NCBI GenBank assembly: GCA_039654915.1 | Contig: CM077594.1 | Span: forward strand, 49,119,001 to 49,183,000 | DNA: 64,000 nt | DNA from: Aquilaria yunnanensis | Lineage: Eukaryota > Streptophyta > Magnoliopsida > Malvales > Thymelaeaceae | Direction of reading: 5' to 3' | Shown: positions 56,645 to 64,000 of the stretch, piece by piece | How the letters are laid out: every line of letters begins with the position of its first letter | How positions within the stretch are numbered: position 1 is the stretch's first letter | Position numbers and translations under genes: made by a program | Notes under the pieces: model-generated | Told to the model about the DNA's origin: nothing | Seen by the model: only the letters and a program-made list of their open reading frames with translations | Database searches by the model: none

Positions 56645-59512
56645 ATGGAGGGCCAAGAGGATAGGAGGATGGAAGTGAGGAACAATGATGAGCCAACCAT
56701 GAGAGAGCTTCAAGAAACTCTCAATAGACTTGTTGGGAGGATTGAGGACATTGATTTGAGGTTGCCAAGGAGGCCAAATCCCATCTTGCAACCAAGGAGA
56801 GGTCCAAGGAGAGAAGAACCCGAGGAGGAAGAAGGACATTGGCATGACCATGGGCTTCCAAGGAGGGGGGAGCCAAGGGAGGACAACAATCTAAGCTCCA
56901 TCAAATTGTCCATTCCACCTTTTCAAGGGAGGAGTGATCCGGATACATATTGGGAGTGGGAGCAAAAGATTGAGATGGTGTTTGAGTGCCATCACTATTC
57001 TGAGGAAAAGAAAGTTAAATTGGCTACTATTGAATTCACTGATTATGCTCTTGTATGGTGGAACCAGGTTGTCACTTCTAGAAGGAGGAATGAGGAGGAA
57101 ACCATCAATACATGGAGAGCTCTTAAAGCCATGATGAGAAGGAGATTCGTCCCAAGTTACTACTATAGAGATCAACACCTCAAACTTCAAAGGCTTGTGC
57201 AAGGCCAAAGGAGTGTGGAGGACTACCACAAAGACTTGGAGATAACCTTGACCCGAGCCAACATCATGGAGGATGAGGAGACCACCATTGCTAGATTCAT
57301 TAATGGTCTCAATCTTGAGATTGCCAACGAAGTGGAGATGGTGCCATATGTCAACATGGAGGATTTGCTTCATCATGCCATTAAGGCCGAGAGGAGCATT
57401 AAGAGAGCAAAGGCATCCAAGATGTGTCAAGGAGGAATTTTCACATGGAAAGGAGCATGGAGCAAAGATGTAAGAGAAGTACCCAAGCCAAACATGGAGA
57501 CCACAAAAGGAGATATGTCTCAATCTCAACAAGAGAAGTCAATCGTGCTTGTACCACTTTCACCACAACAAGTCCTTGAGGATCCAAGAAAATTTCAAAG
57601 CAAGGTTGAGAGAAAAGTAAATGAGGGGAAAGTTGAGGGCAAGAGTGATGAGGGGAAAGTTGAGAGAACAATCGAGAGATTAAGTGAGAAGAGTGAACAT
57701 GAGGGGAAGAAGAGTGGAGAGTTCCCGAGAGAAGAAATTGAGTGCGAAGTTGAGAGAAGACAAGAGTGCAATGAACCCAAGCCGAGTGAAGAGAGAAAGA
57801 CCTACAGAGAAGCCATACTTTCATCTAACATAATGGAGTCTTCTTCTAGTGTTGTGTTGTCTTCATTTCAGGAATTGAGTGGAGATGAACTACAAGAATC
57901 AAGTGAGTTGCTGCCCATCCAAGAAGTTGGTGTTCCTAAAATTCTAAGCCATGTCCCATGCATTAAAACAAAAAAGGAGGTTGAGAAGGAACAAGTTAAG
58001 GTAAGCCTAAGTGATTTCATATGCAAAAATTTGCCTAACATTGTTTCTTGTCCTATGTTTCAAGGGGATGAAATTAATGCAACTCCAACTAAAGCCATTA
58101 AGTGCAAAGGTGGAAATTTTGTGGTTCCTACACCAAAGGAAGATACTTGGAAACTAAGTCCAACCATTGTAATGTATTTCTTCCTAACACCTAGATTTGA
58201 TGTGGTTTTGCATGAAAATCTGAAACAATGTGTGTTTGCTTGCAATGTTATTTTCAAGAATGGTTTTCATGAAACCAGATTAAGAGAAGGAAGTAAGCAT
58301 GAAACTTTGACAAAATATGGTTTTAAAGCCTCTAATTCTCTGGTTTTGTCAAATCATCTTTGGAATTGCTTGAGTTTCTCTAAAGAAAAATCTGTTTTGG
58401 AGTCTTTTGTTTTTGAATTTGCTTGTTTTGCATCCGTCTCACATTATTTTGTTTTGCCTCAAGTTAAATCTACCTCTTTGGAATTTTTCATGCATAAATT
58501 GGTTGTTACCCTTGCATTACATATTTCTTTGTTTCCCATTTATATTCAGCCCATTTTTTTGTGTCAATCTTTAATTTCCAGCAAGTATCTTTTTGTCATG
58601 ACACATGCATTACACAAACTTTTGAGTCTTGATATTTTTGCTTTATGTCCAAACTTGAAAGTTTTTATTTGTAGATGTGTTGAGTCCTTTGTTTTGTGTC
58701 ACATTTCATACATATTCACAATTTTTATGCATTGTGGTGCATATACATGCAAAAATAAGTTTGCTACTGAATTGGTTTCACTTAATCCTATCTATTCCAA
58801 TCTTGTTTCATTTAAAATGCTTAGGATTTTTGTGGAATTTGTGCATCCTTGTTTTGTTATTAGTTTAGGCCACATTGTGTTCAATTCTTGTTTATTTGAA
58901 TGGCCTATGCAAACTATTGTCTTGACATGCATAACTTGTGTTTCTTATAACCATAACACTTGTGTGAGTTTAGGTCCATTTGTTTTGAGTGCATTCAGCA
59001 TCCCTAAGGTAAATTATTCCTACACTTTTACTTGTTGTGAGAATAATGTTTTTGAGATGGTAAAGGCAATGAAAGTGATGCCTAGAGTTAAGATGAAAAT
59101 TGTGCAAATATTCAGATTTTTTATGCTAATTGTTTCAAGCTTTGTCTTTGATCCAGGAGGTATCATTGCATTTGGATATTGGTTCAGGTTTTTCACAAGA
59201 TTAAAGCTCCATACACAAGCATTCCATGCTATTGGTTCATATGTGAAAGGTAAGTGCTTATGTGTTGATTATTTCATTGTTATTGATTCAACTCCCTTTT
59301 CTAACGCAGGTTTTGATTCGAGGACGAATCCTTCTAAGGAGGGGGGAGCTGATATGATCAAAGAAGGCACAACCAAGAATGGCAAGGATCCATTAAAGAT
59401 AACTAGTGGACCATTGACAAGGAAGAAGGCTAATGAGCTCACTAGTGCACTTCAAGCTTGGATTTTGACAGATTGGCGATATTCTGACCATGAAACCCAG
59501 TTTTCACGTTAA
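56645..59512 (+). CDS. E1 Gag-X-tail fusion ORF (intact, 955 aa)
   Basis: ATG at 56645 (MEGQEDRR), the start shared with family A. Residues 1-285: Gag, very close to family A ([28 protein letters not shown]), no zinc knuckle or protease. Residues about 300-370: linker homologous to family A after the protease. Residues about 380-890: X, unrecognised, rich in Phe, Cys, Ser, Leu and His with several hydrophobic runs. Then RTNPSKEGG over the polypurine tract and a 53-residue tail encoded in the LTR (GPLTRKKANEL, AWILTDWRYS). No RT or integrase motif. X matches E4 and E3 throughout. Its role is unknown; interference with or piggy-backing on family A particles is conjecture. Confidence 0.8.
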   Translation: MEGQEDRRMEVRNNDEPTMRELQETLNRLVGRIEDIDLRLPRRPNPILQPRRGPRREEPEEEEGHWHDHGLPRRGEPREDNNLSSIKLSIPPFQGRSDPDTYWEWEQKIEMVFECHHYSEEKKVKLATIEFTDYALVWWNQVVTSRRRNEEETINTWRALKAMMRRRFVPSYYYRDQHLKLQRLVQGQRSVEDYHKDLEITLTRANIMEDEETTIARFINGLNLEIANEVEMVPYVNMEDLLHHAIKAERSIKRAKASKMCQGGIFTWKGAWSKDVREVPKPNMETTKGDMSQSQQEKSIVLVPLSPQQVLEDPRKFQSKVERKVNEGKVEGKSDEGKVERTIERLSEKSEHEGKKSGEFPREEIECEVERRQECNEPKPSEERKTYREAILSSNIMESSSSVVLSSFQELSGDELQESSELLPIQEVGVPKILSHVPCIKTKKEVEKEQVKVSLSDFICKNLPNIVSCPMFQGDEINATPTKAIKCKGGNFVVPTPKEDTWKLSPTIVMYFFLTPRFDVVLHENLKQCVFACNVIFKNGFHETRLREGSKHETLTKYGFKASNSLVLSNHLWNCLSFSKEKSVLESFVFEFACFASVSHYFVLPQVKSTSLEFFMHKLVVTLALHISLFPIYIQPIFLCQSLISSKYLFVMTHALHKLLSLDIFALCPNLKVFICRCVESFVLCHISYIFTIFMHCGAYTCKNKFATELVSLNPIYSNLVSFKMLRIFVEFVHPCFVISLGHIVFNSCLFEWPMQTIVLTCITCVSYNHNTCVSLGPFVLSAFSIPKVNYSYTFTCCENNVFEMVKAMKVMPRVKMKIVQIFRFFMLIVSSFVFDPGGIIAFGYWFRFFTRLKLHTQAFHAIGSYVKGKCLCVDYFIVIDSTPFSNAGFDSRTNPSKEGGADMIKEGTTKNGKDPLKITSGPLTRKKANELTSALQAWILTDWRYSDHETQFSR
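59336..59348 (+). promoter_or_regulatory. E1 polypurine tract
   Basis: AAGGAGGGGGGAG, one base before the 3' LTR and inside the fusion ORF. Confidence 0.9.
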
Positions 59513-60277
59513 GGAGGTCCAATTTAGCTTCAAAGTCCCGATTTACGAGTTATCGCTAGTTCAGAAGCAGTTACAGTATTTTGGGCATATCTTTGGCTTT
59601 GGAAGTCCGTTTTGTGTGGTTCAGGTGTCATTTCAAAGCTAAGAAATAGATCTACAACTTTCATGGTTTGGATTTTGTGAAATCATGGCTGCATCAAGTT
59701 CGAATTTCATCTTGAAGTTGAAGACACAGGCAGGAACCACCTGAGAAGACTAGTTTGGGTTTTTATGCCCAATCTTGTGATGTAACGTATCTTATTTTAT
59801 TTTTCCTAATTATTTACATTATTTAGGAAGTTATTTAGGCTATGGAATAATTTTAAATAGTTTTGGACAAGTGGCATACGCTGCATTCATTGAACTTGTT
59901 CAAACTAGGAATTAGAGTCCTAATTTGACTAGGATTTCCTATGTCTTTGTATCTAGGATTCCTAAGGGATTTAGGCTGCGAATTTTGCCCAGCTTTTAAC
60001 CCTAGTTTAGGCCTATATAGAGGCACATATTCTGGATGTAAACATACAGAAAAATTTTGAAATAATATTGCTCTTTGGAGAGGTTTTCTCTTTGGTTCTT
60101 TGTGGACTGCCTTGGTGCACAAGTGTGCTTGTGTTCTTCGAGTTCTATACTTCTCGTTTCTAGTCACAGGTTGATTAGGGGTGGGGGTCTTCAAACCCAG
60201 TCTCTTTGATGTCTTGTGGAGCTTGAAAAACATCTTGGGCGCGTTTCATGGTCTTTATACCATCAGGGTTCGCATCA
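59350..60277 (+). repeat. E1 3' LTR
   Basis: Starts TGATATGATCAAAGAAGG and ends GGGTTCGCATCA, 928 bp, followed by the target duplication CCTCC at 60278-60282. Confidence 0.95.
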
Positions 60278-60282
60278 CCTCC

Positions 60283-61352
60283 ACAATGAGCTTCCTTTGT
60301 GAGCAATTCCCTCAAAGATGTCTTTGGTATGCACAACCTATTTTCTTTGAAAAGAAAGCCATTAACTTGGTAGAACTTCTCAAAAGCAAACTTAGAACAC
60401 TTAGAATAAATCTCACCGAAATCATCATCACTAGCATACAAATCCTTCAAGTGTTCAAAACCCAAAACTTTTGCATCTAAAGCCGAAAGTAAAGCATACC
60501 TTCTTGAAAGTGCATCCGCCACTATATTATCCTTACCTTGCTTGTATTTGATAACATATGGGAATGACTCAATAAACTCTACCCATTTAGCATGCCTTCT
60601 ATTCAACTTACCTTGCCCACTAAGAAACTTAAGGGCTTGGTGATCAGTGTGAATCACAAACTCTCTTGGCCACAAATAATGTTGCCAGGTCTCCAAAGCT
60701 CTTACCAAAGCATAGAGCTCCTTGTCATATGTGGGATAGTTCAAGCTAGCACCATTCAACTTTTCACTAAAGTATGCAATGGGGCGGCCTCCTTGCATCA
60801 ACACAGCGCCAATGCCTATACCTGAAGCATCACACTCAACTTCAAAAGTATTAGCAAAGTTAGGCAAAGCTAAAAGTGGTGCATGGCATAACTTGTCTTT
60901 TAACAACCCGAAAGCATCTTCTTGAGCTTTTGCCCACTTAAATCCCACATTCTTCTTTATAACTTCAGTTAGAGGTGCAGCAATGGTAGAAAAATTTCTA
61001 ACAAACCTCCTATAGAAGCTAGCTAACCCATGGAATGATCTCACCTCAGTAATGGATGTTGGCGTCGGCCATTCTTGTATGGCTCTCACCTTCTCTTGAT
61101 CTACCTCAATTCCATGTGAACTCACAACAAATCCAAGGAAAACAACTTCGTCAACACAAAAAGAGCACTTCTTCAAGTTAGCATACAACTTTTGTCCTCT
61201 TAAGGTGCTTAGTACTTGTGTGAGGTGTCCAACATGCTCTTCTAAGTTGTTGCTATATACTAGGATATCATCAAAGTACACAACAACAAACTTTCCAATG
61301 AAGTCACGCAAGACATGATTCATAAGTCTCATGAAAGTACTAGGAGCATTAG
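60283..61352 (-). pseudogene. E0 RT C-terminus, RNase H and integrase N-terminus
   Basis: The minus-strand frame from 61332 shows [13 protein letters not shown] (RT catalytic Asp pair), the RT thumb, RNase H with [31 protein letters not shown] and [11 protein letters not shown], then the start of the integrase region ([13 protein letters not shown]). It is cut at both ends by insertions: E3 on the RT side, E1 on the integrase side. It is close to E2 at the protein level and has no internal stop. Confidence 0.9.
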
Positions 61353-61786
61353 TGATATGATCAAAGAAGGCACAACCAAGAATGGCAAGGATCCATTAAA
61401 GATAACTAGTGGAACATTGACAAGGAAGAAGGCTAATGAGCTCACTAGTGCACTTCAAGCTCGGATGTTGACAGATTAGCGATATTCTGGTAGAAAATTC
61501 ATATATGGAGCTACACATATTGGAATTGAGTGATTCTTGATTTATTGGAAAGATAACATCTGGATCTACAAATCATATGAAGACTATGAAACCCATTTTT
61601 TACTTTAAGGAGGTCCAATTTAGCTTCAAAGTTTCGATTTACGAGTTATCGCTGGTTCAGAAGCAGTTGCAGTATTTTGGGCATAGCTTTGGCTTCAGAT
61701 GTCCGTTTTGTGTGGTTCAGGTGTCATTTCAAAGCTAAGAAAGAGAGATACAACTTTCATGCTTTGAATTTTGAGAAATCATTGCT

Positions 61787-62372
61787 TTCTGTTTTAATCC
61801 TTTTTCTTCTTGTTTCAGGTCTGTCCTTTTTGTTCCATCCTTGTTCAAATCCGAAAATCACAAAAACAACAAAAAGAAGTCAATCCGTGTTGTCTAGTGT
61901 TCTCGGCTTCAATTCGTTTGTTCTTGTTCAATTCTTATCTTTCTGTTTCGTGTCCAGCCCTATTAATCTCTCTTGTTTTCATTGTTTCCAGCATCCTAGA
62001 GTCAAGAAAACACCAAAAAAAAGAAGGATCCAAGTTGAGGAAGTTTCGGTATCAAAAGTTGTTTCAAAATTGTGCAAGTTTCAATAGTTTCTTGTTTTGG
62101 CCAAATTGAAAACTGACTTTTTGTCTTTGGCAGCAAGGAATTTCAAGGAGAACGTTTGTTTAGCATCAAAACAGCAAGCAAAAAGAACTCTTTGAAAATA
62201 GTTCTTCGAAAATTCAAGTTTTCTTGTGTGCTTTGAGGATAGTTTTCTTAGAACTTTTGAGAACTCTTTGAATAGCAATATCTCACTAACAAATTGAGTG
62301 TTTTGAGTGTTCATATTTTGAGTGAAACACGTGAGGTGAGTGTTTGTGAGGATCTTTGTTATTTTCAGGAGT
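61787..62372 (+). other. E3 leader remnant
   Basis: Aligns with the E1 leader from about 55820 on, with a deletion at about 62187 that removes the purine-rich run. No ORF. Confidence 0.75.
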
Positions 62373-64000
62373 ATGGAGGGCCAAGAGGATAGGAGGATGA
62401 AGGTGAGACACAATGAGGAGCCAACCATGAGAGAATTTCAAGAAACTCTCAATAGACTTGTGGGGAGGATTGAGGACATTGATTTGAGGTTGCCAACGAG
62501 AGGTCCAAGGAGAAAAGAACCTGAGGAGGAAGAAAGAGTTTGGCATGACCATGGCTTTCCAATAAGGTGTGAGCCAAGAGAGGATAACAACCTAAATTCC
62601 ATCAAGCCTACCATTCCACCTTTCCAAGGGAGGAGTGATCCCGATGCATATTGGGAGTGGGAACAAAAGATTGAGATGGTGTTTGATTGCCATCATTACT
62701 CTGAGAAAGAGAAGGTTAAATTGGCTGCCATAAAGTTCACTAATTATGCTCTTGTATGGTGGAATCAGGATGTTACTTCTAGAAAAAGGAATGAGGAAGA
62801 GCCCATACACACGTGGAGAGCCCTTAAATCCTTAATGAGGAGGAGATTTGTGCCTAGCTCCTACTATAGAGATCAACGCTTAAAGCTTCAAAAGCTAGTG
62901 CAAGGCCAAAGGAGTGTGGAGGACTACCATAAAGACTTGGAGAGGACCTTGACCCGAGCCAACATCATGGAGGATGAGGAGACCACCATTGCTAGATTCA
63001 TTAATGGTCTCAATCTTGAGATTGCCAACGAAGTGGAGATGGTGCCATATGTCAACATGGAGGATTTGCTTCATCATGCCATTAAGGCCGAGAGGAGCAT
63101 CAAGAGAGCAAAGGCATCCAAGATGTGTCAAGGAGGAATTTCCACATGGAGAGGAGCATGGAGTAAGGATGTGAGAGAAGTGCCCAAGCCAAACATGGAG
63201 GCCACAAAAGGAGACTTGTCTCGGCCGCAACAAGAAAAGTCAATCATGCTTGTTCCACTTTCACCACAACAAGTTTTGGAGGATCAAAGAAAACTTCAAA
63301 GTGAGGTTGAGAGAAAAGTTAAAGAGGGGAAAGTTGAGGGCAAGAGTGATGAGGGGAAAGTTGAGAGAACAACCGAGAGATTAAGTGAGAAGAGTGAACA
63401 TGAGGGGAAGAAGAGTGGAGAGTTCCTGAGAGAAGAAATTGAGTGGTGCGAAGTTGAGAGAAGACAAGAGTGTAATGAACCCAAGCCGAGTGAAGAGAGA
63501 ATGACCTACAAAAAGGCCATACTTTCATCTAACATAACAAAGTCTTTTTCTAGTGTTGTGTTGTCTTCTTTTCAGGAATTAAGTGGAGATGAGCTACAAG
63601 AATCAAGGGATGAAATTAATGCAACTCCAACCGAAGCCATTAAGTGCAAAGGTGGAAATTTTGTGGTTCCAAAGGAAGATACTTGGAGACTAAGTCCAAC
63701 CACTGTAATGTATTTCTTCCTTACAATTAGATATGATGTGGTTTTGCATGAAAATCTCAAAGAATGTGTGTTTGCTTGCAATGTTATTTTGACAAATGGT
63801 TTTCATGAAACTAGATTAAGAGAAGGAAGTAAGAATGAAACTTTGACAAAATATGGTTTTAAAGCCTCTAATTCTCTGGTTTTGTCAAGTCATCTTTGGA
63901 ATTGCTTGAGTTTCTCTAAAGAAAAATCTGTTTTGGTGTCTTTGGTTTTTGATTTTGTTTGCTTTGCATCCATGTCACATTGTTTTGTTTTGTCTCAAGT
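62373..64000 (+). CDS. E3 Gag-X ORF, partial (open to window end, 542 codons)
   Basis: ATG at 62373. Translating by eye I find no stop up to 64000. Gag is like E1 with a 27-bp in-frame deletion near 62497. Against E1 the linker and X show a 3-bp insertion near 63445, a deletion of about 54 codons near 63607 and a 6-bp deletion near 63668, all multiples of three. Gag and X are fused in one frame as in E1, which shows that the frameshift in E4 is secondary. The 5' LTR is defective, so transcription would need another promoter. Confidence 0.75.
   Translation, partial: MEGQEDRRMKVRHNEEPTMREFQETLNRLVGRIEDIDLRLPTRGPRRKEPEEEERVWHDHGFPIRCEPREDNNLNSIKPTIPPFQGRSDPDAYWEWEQKIEMVFDCHHYSEKEKVKLAAIKFTNYALVWWNQDVTSRKRNEEEPIHTWRALKSLMRRRFVPSSYYRDQRLKLQKLVQGQRSVEDYHKDLERTLTRANIMEDEETTIARFINGLNLEIANEVEMVPYVNMEDLLHHAIKAERSIKRAKASKMCQGGISTWRGAWSKDVREVPKPNMEATKGDLSRPQQEKSIMLVPLSPQQVLEDQRKLQSEVERKVKEGKVEGKSDEGKVERTTERLSEKSEHEGKKSGEFLREEIEWCEVERRQECNEPKPSEERMTYKKAILSSNITKSFSSVVLSSFQELSGDELQESRDEINATPTEAIKCKGGNFVVPKEDTWRLSPTTVMYFFLTIRYDVVLHENLKECVFACNVILTNGFHETRLREGSKNETLTKYGFKASNSLVLSSHLWNCLSFSKEKSVLVSLVFDFVCFASMSHCFVLSQ

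Larger units (their letters stand above)
41055..60277 (+). mobile_element. E1: non-autonomous gypsy element, family B, interrupted by E2
   Basis: Target duplication CCTCC at 41050-41054 and 60278-60282 inside the E0 integrase. The 5' LTR is 41055-41447 plus 55180-55715, split by E2. Then PBS 55718-55730, leader, an intact Gag-X-tail ORF 56645-59512, polypurine tract 59336-59348 and 3' LTR 59350-60277. Without E2 the element is about 5.5 kb. Roughly seven differences between its LTRs by eye make it younger than E4 and older than E2. Confidence 0.95.
39008..61352 (-). mobile_element. E0: outer autonomous gypsy element, family A (partial, interrupted)
   Basis: The 3' LTR is at 39008-39993, the polypurine tract at 39995-40007 and the integrase end at 39705-41049. 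After the E1 insertion the integrase start, RNase H and part of RT follow at 60283-61352. It is then broken by E3 at 61353, in RT just after the codons for NAPST, and the rest lies beyond the window. It is the oldest layer of the right-hand nest. Confidence 0.88.
61353..64000 (+). mobile_element. E3: second non-autonomous family B element (truncated 5' LTR, runs off window)
   Basis: Starts TGATATGATCAAAGAAGG at 61353 inside the E0 RT. Only about 435 bp of the 5' LTR remain: near 61786 it jumps into leader sequence, so the TATA box, R/U5 and PBS are missing. A second deletion of about 240 bp in the leader lies near 62187. Gag-X follows and is open to the window end. The 3' end and second target duplication (left half probably ATTAG, 61348-61352) are beyond the window. 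Confidence 0.9.

Noticed and set aside
56602..56645. Mini-intron before the gag ATG (GTGAGT to TTTTCAG)
   Set aside because: It would be under 50 bp, below the usual plant minimum, and lies wholly upstream of the ATG.
57785..59300. X as an envelope-like protein
   Set aside because: Hydrophobic runs exist, but there is no signal peptide, no separate ORF and no typical Env layout. The T-rich sense strand by itself gives Phe, Leu and Ser runs.

Overview
This is a plant nuclear window made almost entirely of repeats. I see no host gene, no rRNA or tRNA gene and no CRISPR array. The evidence for a plant is Ty3/gypsy and Ty1/copia LTR retrotransposons with primer-binding sites matching plant initiator tRNA-Met, 5-bp target duplications, a Tat-type gypsy element carrying an antisense extra ORF, and a short-unit satellite. 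The density of nesting suggests heterochromatin, possibly pericentromeric. Species cannot be named from the sequence.

Layout. Positions 1-4466 are a 31-bp satellite array split by a solo LTR (366-1417, TSD GATTC), ending in a short inverted stretch. 4472-4848 is a copia LTR fragment. 4849-7024 is a 2.2-kb inverted repeat. 7025-15410 is a decayed minus-strand Tat-like gypsy element: antisense ORF (plus strand), integrase and RNase H (minus strand), with a 3.4-kb solo-LTR-like insertion (8597-12014, TSD AGCTC). 15411-23357 is a copia 3' LTR holding a Tat-like solo LTR (TSD ATTAC), which in turn holds a complete non-autonomous gypsy element (16255-21896, TSD CTGAG). 23358-27250 is the broken copia coding region. 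27251-30703 is its leader plus unassigned sequence. 30704-38416 holds two opposed Tat fragments.

From 39008 to the window end one gypsy superfamily is nested in itself. An autonomous minus-strand copy (E0) is broken twice by plus-strand non-autonomous copies: E1 at 41055-60277 (TSD CCTCC) and E3 from 61353. E1's 5' LTR is broken by a tandem autonomous array E2 (41448-55179, TSD CACCT) with three LTRs and two intact 1,588-aa Gag-Pol ORFs.

The most interesting content is the pair of families. Family A (autonomous) encodes Gag, protease, RT, RNase H and integrase plus a C-terminal tail encoded inside the 3' LTR. Family B (non-autonomous) shares LTR ends, PBS, PPT, Gag and that tail, but has the zinc knuckle/protease and RT-RNase H-integrase replaced by an unrecognised reading frame of about 510 residues (X). 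X is open in three copies whose visible indels are multiples of three. Family B probably moves using family A proteins and may make a Gag-X-tail protein of unknown role.
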